The notes beneath the pieces were generated by a model. That model did not search any database. It saw only the letters and a list, made by a program, of their open reading frames with translations, and was not told where the DNA came from. Source: Omphiscola glabra (Eukaryota > Mollusca > Gastropoda > Lymnaeidae). Taken from it: a stretch of 64,000 nucleotides of DNA. The stretch covers positions 10,862,435-10,926,434 of the forward strand of contig OZ024802.1 of NCBI GenBank assembly GCA_964017045.1, written 5' to 3'. Positions 32,613 through 44,913 of the stretch are shown here, in pieces. A program made the position numbers and the translations under genes. Each line of letters opens with the position of its first letter. Within the stretch, counting starts at the first letter, position 1.

Positions 32613-34329
32613 TCATAGAGATATTACGCTTCTGGTGGGACTGGTTCCATTTCCGGCTGCTTCCTATTCAGCGTATTTGTTACTGAGATTATTTTCGTAG
32701 CTTTTGCTATATGTTTTGTATTTTATGACGTATATTTTGGTATGGGGAAATGGCGTTTTTAATGTTGTTATGTTTTAGCAGGAGCAGCAGTGATGACGTA
32801 GTTAGTAATGGTGTGTTAGTAATTCAGTTGTTTATTTATTAAAGAGATGTTAGCTACATGAATGATTGCTTGTTTAAATAATTAAGAAAATGAACTATAT
32901 TACATATAATTCTCAATGTTTAAAAGAAAGTATGGTTCAACAGTGAGTTCAACAGTGAGTTCAATAGTGAGTTCAACAGTGAGTTCAATAATGAGTTCAA
33001 TAGTGAGTTCAATAGTGAGTTCAATAATGAGTTTAATAGTGAGTTCAATAGTGAGTTCAATAATGAGTTCAATAATGAGTTCAATAATGAGTTCAATAAT
33101 GAGTTCAATAATGAGTACAATAGTGAGTTCAATAGTGAGTTCAATAATGAGTTCAATAGTGAGTTCAATAGTGAGTTCAATAGTGAGTTCAATAGTGAGT
33201 TCAATAGTGAGTTCAATAATGAGTTCAATAATGAGTTCAATAGTGAGTTCAATAATGAGTTCAATAGTGAGTTCAATAGTGAGTTCAATAGTGAGTTCAA
33301 TAGTGAGTTCAATAGTGAGTTCAATAATGAGTTCAATAATGAGTTCAATAATGAGTTCAATAGTGAGTTCAATAGTGAGTTCAATAATGAGTTCAATAGT
33401 GAGTTCAATAGTGAGTTCAATAGTGAGTTCAATAATGAGTTCAATAATGAGTTCAATAATGAGTTCAATAATGAGTTCAATAGTGAGTTCAATAGTGAGT
33501 TCAATAATGAGTTCAATAGTGAGTTCAATAGTGAGTTCAATAGTGAGTTCAATAGTGAGTTCAATAATGAGTTCAATAGTGAGTTCAATAGTGAGTTCAA
33601 TAATGAGTTCAATAATGAGTTCAATAGTGAGTTCAATAGTGAGTTCAATAGTGAGTTCAATAGTGAGTTCAATAGTGAGTTCAATAGTGAGTTCAATAGT
33701 GAGTTCAATAATGAGTTCAATAGTGAGTTCAATAGTGAGTTCAATAGTGAGTTCAATAGTGAGTTCAATAGTGAGTTCAATAGTGAGTTCAATAATGAGT
33801 TCAATAGTGAGTTCAATAATGAGTTCAATAATGAGTTCAATAATGAGTTCAATAGTGAGTTCAATAGTGAGTTCAATAATGAGTTCAATAATGAGTTCAA
33901 TAGTGAGTTCAATAATGAGTTCAATAATGAGTTCAATAGTGAGTTCAATAATGAGTTCAATAGTGAGTTCAATAATGAGTTCAATAGAACGCAAAATATA
34001 ATTCCTGATAACTGCGCTAAATGATTTTATTATTTTAAATTACGCGACTGCGTTTGGTGCATTATAATGTCTTCTTTCCGGAATATCGTTTAAATTTAAA
34101 TATGGCGTAGTAAATAATCGGTTTCAAAAGTGGTTGGGACATCAGAATATTTAATATAGTTCATTGGCGTGAACTAAAACGTGTGCAGCGGCGTATCTTG
34201 GAGGAAAGGAGTGTAATGAAAATTGGGATTCTTAAATGTGCGTTACTTAAGTTCATGTTTAGTCAAATAAATGTATTATATGGGCAGTTCACGCATTGCA
34301 GTCGCCAAAGTTTGGCGAGCCATAACTAG
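32613..34329 (+). mobile_element. Helitron-like element, copy D, carrying a 1-kb satellite
   Basis: It directly follows the iterated 3' ends of copy C. The 5' part (32613-32934) matches copy A in opposite orientation: attacgcttctgg, cttcctattcagcgtatttg, gggaaatggcgtt and gcaggagcagcagtgatg. The 3' part (33988-34329) carries aattcctgataactgcgct, gcgtttggtgc and a perfect hairpin cgccaaagtttggcg before CTAG at 34326-34329. Between them the ggttcaatag...ttcaatag seed has expanded into the 12-bp array. Confidence 0.75.
32935..33987. repeat. 12-bp satellite (ttcaatagtgag), ~87 copies
   Basis: About 1,045 bases show unbroken 12-bp phase with no indels. Nearly all variation is a single G/A choice (agtgag or aatgag). 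Multiple open frames on both strands (VSSIMSS..., LLNSLLNS...) follow from the 12-base period and the absence of stops in the unit. They are not evidence of coding. Confidence 0.97.
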
Positions 34330-34454
34330 CAGTAAATATCACCATTTGAATAAGTTACTCTCTAACATTCTGTTGTTGAATACACTATTAAAAAATATCA
34401 TCACATAAACGAGCATTAACATTAAAAAAAAACACACTTCTGTTAACTATGCAC

Positions 34455-35195
34455 TCATAGCGTCAGTTCACACGATCAAATTTCGCGTCAAATTGTTGTA
34501 TGAACGCACTATTTTGTGCGTGGTTATTTTTTTAGGGGGATTTGATCAAATAGTAATTTGAAAGTTGTGTGACAAAGCTCCAAACACGAATTGCATCAAA
34601 TGCTTGAAGGAAAATTTGATCAACCGGCCCTAAGGGTCGGTTCACACGATCAAATTTCGCGTCAAATTGTTGTATGAACGCACTATTTTGCGCGTGGTTT
34701 CCTTTTTTGGGGAATTTGATCAAATAGTAATTTGAAAGTTGTGACAAGGCTTCATACACGAATTGCATCAAATGCTTGACGCGAAATTTGACCGTGTGAA
34801 CCGACCCTAAGGGTCGGTTCACACGATCAAATTTCAAGTCAAATTGTTGTATGAACGCACTATTTTGCGCGTGGTTTCCTTTTTTGGGGAATTTGATCAA
34901 ATAGTAATTTGAAAGTTGTGACAAGGCTTCATACACGAATTGCATCAAATGCTTGACGCGAAATTTGACCGTGTGAACCGACCCTTAGGCCCAGTTCACA
35001 CTATCCAATTCCTTTCAAATCAGCTTCGAATTTGCGCCAATTTGTGTATTATGAACGCACTATTTGACGCGTGGTTTCTTCTCATCTTTTTGGACAAAGA
35101 ATTTCATCCAATAGTAATTTAAAAGTTGTGACAAGGCTTCATACAAAAATCGCATCAAATGTGTGATCGAAATTTTGATCGTGTGAACTGACGTT
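34455..35195. mobile_element. tandem multimer of a ~175-bp palindromic-ended MITE, 4 units
   Basis: Each unit begins ggttcacacgatcaaattt and ends with the inverse, aaatttgaccgtgtgaacc. Between lie tgtatgaacgcactatttt and agtaatttgaaagttgtg. Inner junctions read ccgaccctaagggtcgg. The two outermost ends instead read cgtcagttcacacgatc and gatcgtgtgaactgacg, which match each other better than they match the inner ends. Confidence 0.8.
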
Positions 35196-35199
35196 AGTC

Positions 35200-36220
35200 A
35201 TAAATGAGCTCATATTTTAACACAGTGCAATGCACAAATAGTTAACTTAAATAGTATACATTGCTAGTTTAAATAAATAGTTTACATATAACTGATTAAA
35301 AATTATTTGGTTTAACAAGAAAATAGAAAGTGCATAACTTTAAATCACCTTGTAAAACTAATCTCGGTACCTTAAAAAAAAATTAAAAAACAACAACAAA
35401 GCGAAACAATGTTGTGAAAATGAAAGGAATCCCGGAAATCACTTGATCAAACCCTGGAATGTGTTACTGGTGCTAATAAGAATCCCATGTGTACATACCT
35501 GACCAACGGAAGCTCTGGTTAAATCTGTGACCCCCACAGCCACGTTCTCTCCTTTAAGTAGGCAGAACAAGACAATAATCATTTAGCGCGCTATCCTCTC
35601 CTCCCACACCTCCTCTTTCCCCCCCCCTCACCAAGCAGCGAGACACCAGCGATCTCGTCTGCCCACCCTTTTATCAGCTGTGGCCACTGTACCAGTGGTA
35701 CCAAGCTCCACAGATTTATAGAGCGTGCCAAGTAGATAAGGTGATATATCAATGACACGTGCAACAAATCTTTTAATATTTCATCGATCCAAGCAGGGGC
35801 GAACGCAAGAGGGGTGGGCTTGGACAACGTGGGTGAGGGGCGGGCCAAGATTTTGCCGCCCACTCCCGCGAAAAAAAACTGCAGTTGGCCGAAAATGCTG
35901 CCACTTAATATAAAAAGTGTCACCTGGGGCGGAATGACCCCCCTCTCCCCCCCTTTTTTTTTCTTCCTACTCCGCCTGGGTCCATCTAGCTTTTTCTTGT
36001 GGTTTTGAGTTGTTTTTTAAGTGTAGAAAATAATGTGACTTTTTGTGTGGTGTTTTGATGTCTCTGTTCTTTTAGCACACCACGTCATCATCTACAGTGT
36101 ACGTGTCAGTGTTAGCTTCCTGTCTGACACTTGAGCTTCTCCTGACATTTTCATGACACCTGTCACTGTCACACGGCTTCTATTAAGACGAATATCTTTT
36201 TATTAACTGAAAGCCCCGCT
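35200..36220. other. no gene seen
   Basis: Contains a possible transposon end (caggggcgaacgcaagagg at about 35796) and a C/T-rich tract near 35940. No coding region is supported. Confidence 0.3.
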
Positions 36221-36222
36221 TC

Positions 36223-36490
36223 CGGACGTAGCTTTGTACACAGAGGCGTACTGAAGACATGTGGCGCCCATGGTGTCGGACGTAGCTTTATACACAGAGG
36301 TGTACTGATGACATGTTGCGCCCATGGTGCCGGACGTGGGTTTGTACACAGATACGTACCGAGGACATGTGGCGCCAACGGTGCGGGACGTAGGTTTGTA
36401 CACGGAGGAGACTGATGACATTTAGCGCCCACGGTGCCGGACGTAGATTTGTGCACAAAGCGTACCGAGGACATGTGGCGCCAACGGCAA
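36223..36490. repeat. ~60-bp minisatellite, 5 copies
   Basis: The unit includes ggacgtaggtttgtacacag, then acatgtggcgcc. It is GC-rich and moderately diverged. Confidence 0.9.
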
Positions 36491-36744
36491 GTGCAGAAAC
36501 TGCAACCATCTCAAGCATGATATAACGTTTTTGTTACATAATTAAACTTTCGAACAAAAATTCAAATGAAGGACTTCATGGACACGTGTTATTATTCAAA
36601 TATTTCGAACCATCTTAAAGTCAATTTTTGAAGAAAAAAAAAGTATTTATGTCCACCTTTCGATTTTGCGCCCTTTCAAGTGGCATCCACGTCAAATTTC
36701 ATTACAAATCCTCGGCTTAGGTCTCTATTTAACATTCTTCTTTG

Positions 36745-37828
36745 TCTGCGACGGCAATATTCATGTGAAGGTGTTCAGGTATTGCAGTCTTCCCATGCTA
36801 ACATTCATGTGAAGGTGTTCAAGTATTGCAGTCTTCCCATGCTAACATTCATGTGAAGGTGTTCTGATATTGCTGTCTTCCCATGCCTACATTCATATGA
36901 ATGTGTTCAGGTATTGGTGTCTTCCCATGCCTACATTCATATGAATGTGTTCAGGTATTGCTGTCTTCCCATGCCAACATTCATGTGAATGTGTTCAGGT
37001 ATTGGTGTCTTCCCATGCCAACATTCATGTGAACGTGTTCTGATATTGCTGTCTTCCCATGCCAACATTCATGTGAAGGTGTTCAGGTACTGCTGTCTTC
37101 ACATGTCAACATTCATGTGAAGGTGTTCAGGTGTTGGTGTCTTCCCATGCCAATATTCATGTGAAGGCGTTCAGGTATTGGTGTCTTCCCATGCCAACAT
37201 TCATGTGAAGGTGTTCAGGTATTGCTGTCTTCCTATGCCAACATTCATCTAAGGTGTTCAGTTATTGCTGTCTTCCCATGCCAACATTCATGTGAAGGTG
37301 TTCTGATATTGGTGTCTTCCCATGCCAACATTCATGTGAAGGTGTTCTGATATTGCTGTCTTCCCATGCCAACATTCATGTGAAGGTGTTCAGGTATTGC
37401 TGTCTTCCCATGCCAACATTCATGTGAAGGTGTTCAGGTATTGCTGTCTTCCCATGCCAACATTCATGTGAAGGTGTTCAGGTATTGCTGTCTTCCCATG
37501 CCAACATTCATGTGAAGGTGTTCAGGTACTGCTGTCTTCACATGTCAACATTCATGTGAAGGTGTTCAGGTGTTGGTGTCTTCCCATGCCAACATTCATG
37601 TGAAGGTGTTCAGGTATTGGTGTCTTCCCATGCCAACATTCATGTGAAGGTGTTCAGGTATTGCTGTCTTCCCATGCCAACATTCATGTGAAGGTGTTCA
37701 GGTATTGCTGTCTTCCCATGCCAACATTCATGTGAAGGTGTTCAGGTATTGCTGTCTTCCCATGCCAACATTCATCTGAAGGTGTTCAGGTATTGCTGTC
37801 TTCACATGCCAACATTCATTTAATGTGT
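36745..37828. repeat. 44-bp minisatellite, ~25 copies
   Basis: The unit begins aacattcatgtgaaggtgtt and continues caggtattgctgtcttccca. Variants (ctgatattgc, caggtattgg, caggtactgc...cacatgtc) recur in blocks: the pair at 37086-37140 is repeated at about 37521-37580, showing multi-unit duplication. Confidence 0.95.
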
Positions 37829-38179
37829 ACAGGTTTTGCTGTGTCTTATTTCAATCCCTAAATTCTACAAAGATTTTATAACATTTTTAACTAATGCCCC
37901 GTCCACTTCGCCTGACCCCGCAGCACCCCCCCCCCCTCATCTGTGATGGATTCTTGGCGTCCTCGTGCACCAACTGTTCACTAAAATGTATCGAGCCGTA
38001 CGTAATAAATGCTTTGCAAAGTCTTACGCGTACAGGGCTTCTCAAATTATAAATAATTACCCCGGAGAAAGGACGTGCACAATCAGCTGTAACATCATTT
38101 ATTATTATTAATTATTATAATTATTATTTAAAATTGAAACGCACGTAATATATGATTATTTATAGTGTGTGTGTGTGTG

Positions 38180-40052
38180 ACACCATCACATTACCCTTAA
38201 CACCATCCCATTGCCCTTAACACTCTCCCATTACCCTTAACACCATCACATTACCCTTAAAACCAGCACATTACCCTTAACACCATCCCATTGCCCTTAG
38301 CACTCTCCCATTGCCCTTAACACCCTCAAATTGCCCTTAACACCCTCCCATTGCTCTTAACACTATCCCATTGCCATTAACACCATCCCATTGCCCTTAA
38401 CACCCTCCCATTGCCCTTAACACCATCCCATTGCCCTTAACACCCTCCCGTTGCCCTTAACACCCTCCCATTGCCATTAACACCCTCCCATTGCCCTTAA
38501 CACCCTTCCATGCCATTAACACCATCCCATTGCCCTTAACACTATCCCATTGCATTTAACACCCTCCCATTGCCCTTAACACCATCCCATTGCCCTTAAC
38601 ACCCTCCCATTGCCCTTAATACCCTTCCATTGCCATTAACACCCTCCCATTGCCCTTAACACCCTCCCATGCCATTAACACCATCCCATTGCCCTTAACA
38701 CTATCCCATTGCATTTAACACCCTCCCATTGCCCTTAACACCATCCCATTGCCCTTAACACCCTCCCATTGCCCTTAATACCCTCCCATTGCCCTTAACA
38801 CCATCCCATTGCCCTTAACACTCTCCCATTACCCTTAACACCATGACATTACCCTTAAAACCAGCACATTACCCTTAACACCATCCCATTGCCCTTAGCA
38901 CTCTCCCATTGCCCTTAACACCCTCAAATTGCCCTTAACACCCTCAAATTGCCCTTAACACCCTCCCATTGCCCTTAACACCCTCCCATTGCCATTAACA
39001 CCATCCCATTGCCCTTAACACCCTCCCATTGCCCTTAACACCATCCCATTGCCCTTAACACCCTCCCGTTGCCCTTAACACCCTCCCATTGCCATTAACA
39101 CCCTCCCATTGCCCTTAACACCCTCCCATGCCATTTACACCATCCCATTGCCCTTAACACTATCCCATTGCATTTAACACCCTCCCATTGCCCTTAACAC
39201 CATCCCATTGCCCTTAACACCCTCCCATTGCCCTTAATACCCTCCCATTGCCCTTAACACCCTCCCGTTGCCCTTAACACCCTCCAATTGCCCTTAACAC
39301 CTTCCCATTGCCCTTAACACCATCCCGTTGCCATTAACACCCTCCCATTGCCATTAACACCCTCCCATTGCCCTTAACACCCTCCCATGCCATTAACACC
39401 ATCCCATTGCCCTTAACACTATCCCATTGCATTTAACACCCTCCCATTGCCCTTAACACCATCCCATTGCCCTTAACACCCTCCCATTGCCCTTAATACC
39501 CTCCCATTGCCCTTAACACCCTCCCATTGCCCTTAACACCCTCCAATTGCCCTTAACACCTTCCCATTGCCCTTAACACCATCCCGTTGCCATTAACACC
39601 ATCCCATTGCCCTTAACACCCTCCCATGCCATTTACACCATCCCATTGCCCTTAACACTATCCCATTGCATTTAACACCCTCCCATTGCCCTTAACACCA
39701 TCCCATTGCCCTTAACACCCTCCCATTGCCCTTAACACCCTCCCATTGCCATTAACACCCTCCCATTGCCCCTAACACCCTCCCATTGCCCTTAACACCA
39801 TCCCATTGCCCTTAACACCATCCCATTGCCCTTAACACCCTCCCATTGCCCTTAACACCATCCCATTGCCCTTAACACCATCCCATGGCCCTTAACACCC
39901 TCCCATTGCCCTTAACACCATCCCATTGCCCTTAACACCCTCCCATTGCCCTTAACACCCTCCCATTGCCCTTAACATCATCCCATTGCCATTAACACCA
40001 CCCCATTGCCCTTAACACCCTCCCATTGCCCTTAACACCCTCCCATTGTCTT
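38180..40052. repeat. 20-bp satellite (cccttaacaccctcccattg), ~94 copies, with higher-order blocks
   Basis: Starts after a (GT)n run. Marker variants tgcatttaacac, ccttaatacc and a 19-bp unit (tcccatgccattaacacc) recur together. tgcatttaac occurs at 38551, 38710, 39169, 39428 and 39667, so multi-unit blocks have been copied. Confidence 0.97.
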
Positions 40053-40765
40053 TATACAAAATAATGTTCTCAAAGCTGGCTCATGATTCACAGACCCGTG
40101 TTCCGAAAAGTGATGAACGTGTTTTACAAGTGAGTGCACATTTCCTTTCTCACATGCTCAAAACTATTTCATAGTTAAGAACTGACCCCAAGCAGTTGAC
40201 AACAGTAGCATTTCTTTCCTTGGCTTGATCGTGTTCCCTCCGGATATTCGAAACGGGTTTTTTTTTTTTCTTTTCTCCCTTCAAGTCTCGTGTTGACCCA
40301 GCACATTCCACAGAAGGATACAGTGACATTCGTGTTTCTTTCTGGTCACGTGTCGGTCAGTCTGACCAAAGCCTCGACCGGGAGGAAAACAGATTATCGT
40401 GTGGGAGTCAGGTGGAAGAGATTAGCAGCTGGCATTGACAAGACCGTTAAGTTATTGCCCAAGTCTGCCGAGTTGATACCTTGACCAGGTGGGATACCTG
40501 AGACCGTCTAATTGTGGTTTCTTTTATTGGGCTAGACCTTTTTATTGAAGATTATTTTAATTGGTTTGGTTATAGGCGAGAACGTCCTAAGATTCATTTA
40601 ATTGGCGCGTTCGTCTTACAGAAGATGCTTGGCATTGGCAGGAGACAAGAAATTTTGTCAATAGAAAATGCACGTTTATTACCGTTATTAATACTAGAGG
40701 AAAAACTGTTGGGTTCTACTTTTATACATTTTATAATACACATTACATTCTAACAAAATATATTT
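40053..40765. other. no gene supported
   Basis: A 64-codon plus-strand frame at 40290-40484 matches nothing I recognise and lacks splice or promoter support. Confidence 0.3.
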
Positions 40766-40769
40766 TTGT

Positions 40770-41010
40770 CTGATTTCCAATTAATCATGTTAAATTTACC
40801 GAGTTTCCAATTCTTTATGTTAGAATTTACCTAGAAGTTAGAGTTTACGTGGAGTTTCAATAAATTATGTAAGAAATTTTCTAGCATTTCTATAAATTAT
40901 GTTAAGTTTTAAATAGAATTTCAATAAATGTTGTTAGACTTTTTCTAGCATTTCTATAAATTGTGTAGTATTTTATAAAGAATGTCAATAAATTATGTTA
41001 GATTTTCTCT
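40770..41010. repeat. degenerate ~40-bp repeat
   Basis: The motif caataaattatgttaga-like alternating with ttttctagcatttctataaa recurs about six times with indels. Confidence 0.7.
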
Positions 41011-41294
41011 AATAGAATTCCCTTAAAATCAGCATATGTGGCCTTGCAGTCGTAGGCGTGAAACGAATCAATTCCTTGAATCATGGGTCGTCAGTGGTTT
41101 GAAAGGGTTTTTGTTAGTGCTATCCTGTAAACTTACCTTGCTGACCCAGGCTTGTCCCTTCTCTTGTGCGGCTTGTTGCATGAGCCAATCATCAACTAGC
41201 GAGGAGTGAACCGGTGAGAAAACGCAATGCCTACTTTACTCCAGTTTCATCCTTTGAAAGCTTCATTAGAGAGACCATTGGAGGAGCAACATCT

Positions 41295-41550
41295 GCATTC
41301 CAATTTATCATAGAGAGACTCCGGTGCATAACATTTGAGGTGCAGATACGGCCAGTGAGCATTCCAATTTATCATAGAGAGACTCCGGTGCATAACATTT
41401 GAGGTGCAGATACGGCCAGTGAGCATTCCAATTTATCATAGAGAGACTCCGGTGCATAACATTTTAGGTGCAGATACGGCCAGTGAGCATTCCAATTTAT
41501 CATAGAGAGACTCCGGTGCATAACATTGGAGGTGCACATACGGCCAGTGT
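41295..41550. repeat. 64-bp minisatellite, 4 copies
   Basis: gcattccaatttatcataga begins at 41295, 41359 and so on every 64 bases. Units are almost identical. Confidence 0.95.
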
Positions 41551-41758
41551 CGACTACCAAACTACTGGTATATTTTCAAGTACATCATGAGTACGTTTGT
41601 TTTTTTGTCTTTTTTTTTTTGTTTGTGTTTTTTTTTTGGGGGGGGGGGTGTATTTGGAAACGTGTTGATTGTGAAAATCAATCATAAAATGTTTTTAAAA
41701 AAATACTTTTGCCATATTCCCTCCCTTTTACTTTATCTATGTCTTATCGGTCGTACAA

Positions 41759-42011
41759 CAGGGGTCCTCAAGCTTTTTTATCAAAGAGTTAGTTCACTAC
41801 TGTTGGGGGTCGGACTATTGGTGTTAAGGGCACTTCACGTACCTTAAATGTAGTGCAAGAGAACGGGAAGGAAGAACAATACATTGTTTAGAAGGAAGAC
41901 AATTTTAACTCAACATAGCTTAAGTAGAGCATGCCATTGGGAGCATGGGGTTCAGTTTGTCTAATGAGATGGTCAGTGTCCAGTTTCATATATCTCACCG
42001 CTGGTCGTAGC

Positions 42012-42043
<32 letters not shown>

Positions 42044-42442
42044 CAAGTGTGAATCAGTAAGTCTGGACCTGGTTGCACGTTTCATTCGGCAGTAAGTCTG
42101 TTCACGGACATAGGTGGTTGCCATTGTGTGTGCATGGTTCCTGGTTGCCATTTTGTGTGCATGGTTCCTGGTTGCCATTGTGTGTGCATGGTTCATGGTT
42201 GCCATTGTGTGTGCATGGTTCCTGGTTGCCATTGTGTGTGCATGGTTCATGGTTGCCATTGTTTGTGCATGGTTCCTGGTTGCCATTGTGTGTGCATGGT
42301 TCCTGGTTGCCATTGTGTGTGCATGGTTCCTGGTAGCCATTGTGTGTGCATGGTTCCTGAAATTAAGATGTCATAAGGCGGGTCGGTTAAAGACTCCAGA
42401 CGGGCCGGGCTAGGGACCTTATTCTTAGTTTGAGGACCACTG
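41759..42442. mobile_element. hAT-like element with an internal minisatellite
   Basis: The left end caggggtcctcaagc and the inverted right end cagtggtcctcaaac match at 13 of 15 positions. The interior near the left end (gttagttcactactgttggg) resembles hAT MITEs. The flanking 8-mers tcgtacaa and ctcatgat do not match, so the ends may come from two insertions or have been rearranged. It holds a (TA)n run (42012-42038) and the 27-bp array. Confidence 0.5.
42114..42358. repeat. 27-bp minisatellite (catggttcctggttgccatt...), ~9 copies
   Basis: Homogeneous units inside the hAT-like element at 41759-42442. All three plus-strand frames stay open by periodicity. Confidence 0.95.
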
Positions 42443-42854
42443 CTCATGATTTTGATACGATCCATGTTTCCCATTTGCATTTGCTGATAAATTCTCGTAG
42501 AAGATAAATGAGTGTTGTAACTAGAGGCCGAACGTATGTCGGTATCGGTTTCTGCGCAGAAAGTTGCCATATAATCATTTTTGTAGTATTTCGTTTTCGG
42601 CCGAAACAGATAAGTTAACTTTCGGTTGATAATCGGTTTCGGTCGAAAGTTATTTCAGCTTTCGTTTGTCTACCAGAAGTAAGACTCTTTTACAGTCTGT
42701 AGGGTAATCCCATTTTTATTCATTCATCTTGATTTATCATGCTATAAATGTTGTAATAGGCAAAGGTAAATAGTGTTGTGAAAAAAATCTAAGAGAGTGT
42801 TTTTTAAGATTTTTAAAATGATTAGGGAACTAGACGCTTATTTGATTAGTTCAT

Positions 42855-44465
42855 TCATTGATATTCAACATTATCATGCCATTCATCATTATCATGCCAT
42901 TCGTCATGTCATTCATCATTATCATGTTATTAATCATTATCATGTCATTCATCATTATCATGTCATTCATCATTATCATGTCATTCAGCATTATCATGTC
43001 ATTCGTCATGTCACTAATCATTATCATGTCATTTATCATTGTCAGGTCATTCTTCATGTCATTCATCATTATCATGTCATTCATCATGTCATTCATCATT
43101 ATCATGTCATTCATCATTATCATGCCGTTCATCATCATCATGTCGTTCATCTTTATCATGTCATTCGTAATGTCATTCATCATTATAATGTCATTCATCA
43201 TTATGATGTCATTCATAATTATCATGTAATTCATCATTATCATGTCATTTGTCATGTCATTTATCATTATCATGTCATTCATCATTATCATGTCATTCAA
43301 TTCATTCATCATTATCATGTCATTCATAATGTCATTCATCATTATCATGTCATTCATTATTATCATGTCATTTGTCATGTTATTTAGCATCATCATGACA
43401 TCCATCATTATCATGCCATTCATCATTATCATGCCATTCATCATTATCATGTCATTCAATTCAATCATCATTATCATGTCATTCATAATGTCATTCATCA
43501 TTATCATGTCATTCATCATTATAATGTCATTCATAATTATCATGTCATTCATTATTATCATGTCATTCGTCATGTCATTCATCATTATCATGTCATTCAT
43601 CATTATCATGCCATTCATCATTATCATGCCATTCATCATTATCATGACATCCATCATTATCATGTCATTCGTCATGTCATTCCTCATTATCATGTCATCG
43701 TCATGTCATTTATCATTGTCATGTCATTCTTCATGTCATTCATCATTATCATGCCATTCATCATTATCATGACATTCATCACTATCATGTCATTCATCAT
43801 GTCGTTCATCATTATCATGACATCCATCATTATCATGTCATTCGTCATGTCATTCATCATTATCATGACATCCATCATTATCATGTCATTCGTCATGTCA
43901 TTCATCATTATCATGCCATTCATCATTATCATGACATTCATCACTATCATGTCATTCATCATGTCGTTCATCATTATCATGGTATTCATCATTATCATAC
44001 ATTCATCATTTATCATGCCGTTCATCATTATCAGGCCATTCACCTCTATCATGTCATTCAATTCATTCATCATTACCATGTCTTTATCATGTCATTCATC
44101 TTTATCATATCATTCAATTTATTCATCATTACCATGTCATTCATAATGTCATTCATCATTATTATACAATTCATCATTTATCATGTCGTTCATCATTATC
44201 ATGTCATTTATCATGGTATTCATCATTTTCATACAATTCATCATTTATCATGTCATTCTTCATTTACCATGTCGTTCATCATTATCATGTCATTTACCAT
44301 GTCGTTCATCATTATCATGTCATTTACCATGTCGTTCATCATTATCATGTCATTTACCATGTCGTTCATCATTATCATGTCATTTACCATGTCGTTCATC
44401 ATTATCATGTCATTTACCATGTCGTTCATCATTATCATGTCATTTACCATGTCGTTCATCATTAT
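42855..44465. repeat. satellite of 18-bp (tcattcatcattatcatg) and 12/30-bp related units
   Basis: Mixed 18-bp units and shorter tcattcgtcatg units occur throughout. At 44260-44465 a 30-bp composite (tcatttaccatgtcgttcat plus cattatcatg) is repeated seven times almost perfectly. Long methionine/isoleucine/histidine-rich frames on both strands are periodic artefacts. Confidence 0.97.
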
Positions 44466-44751
44466 AATTATTATTGTTATTATTAAGAGGTGTATTTACA
44501 TAGCGCAGTTCCCCAGCCAAGGGCTAGTCTCACCGCGCTTCACATAACAATTGGCAATAATATGGAAAATAAGGCAAACACACATACATTTGGAATATAA
44601 TCAGGATCTTGAGTCTACACGTGCCTGCAAGGCGTAGTCTCGTTCTCAAGATAGATCTAATTTTCCCGAATTTAATTCCTGTTTTTTTTAAAAACAATTT
44701 CGGTACACATCAATTTGTAAGGCAGCCATCTTGATGCTAGCTGGAAGTTGC
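44466..44751 (-). mobile_element. LINE 3' tail inserted inside the satellite
   Basis: Read on the minus strand, aagcgcggtgagactagccc pairs with ggctggggaactgcgc as a hairpin. It is followed by tatgtaaatacacctcttaa and an AATAAT-type tail. This is the same design as the plus-strand LINE end at 14411-14500. The satellite resumes to the right at 44752. Confidence 0.55.
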
Positions 44752-44835
44752 ATATCATTATCATGTCATTATCATATCATTATCATGTCATTATCATATC
44801 ATTATCATGTCATTTAATCATGTCGTTATCATACT
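44752..44835. repeat. continuation of the tcatta-type satellite
   Basis: atcattatcatgtcattatc repeats five to six times, as in 42855-44465, separated from it by the LINE tail. Confidence 0.85.
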
Positions 44836-44913
44836 CATAAACGTTGTCATTGACAACGAAGTAAACTTTTGAAGTATCACCTTAAATTAGTCACGTGTCT
44901 CTACAACACAGAC

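Noticed and set aside
32900..34001. Open frames of about 360 codons on both strands (VSSIMSS, LLNSLLNS, IELTIEL repeats)
   Set aside because: They are pure products of a 12-bp unit without stop codons. Several frames are open at once, there is no start/splice context, and the stretch lies within a Helitron copy.
36745..40052. Possible CRISPR-like arrays
   Set aside because: Units are contiguous with no unique spacers, and the genome is clearly eukaryotic.
38180..40052. Telomere-like interpretation of ccctaa-like units (cccttaacaccc)
   Set aside because: The unit is 20 bp and does not contain tandem CCCTAA; it is an ordinary satellite.
40290..40484. 64-codon frame MLTQHIPQKDTVTF...
   Set aside because: No homology that I recognise, no promoter and no donor. 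The true start is uncertain because the frame begins at a non-ATG codon.
42797..44547. Long methionine/histidine/isoleucine-rich frames that look like metal-binding proteins
   Set aside because: They coincide exactly with the tcattcatcattatcatg satellite and are open on both strands.
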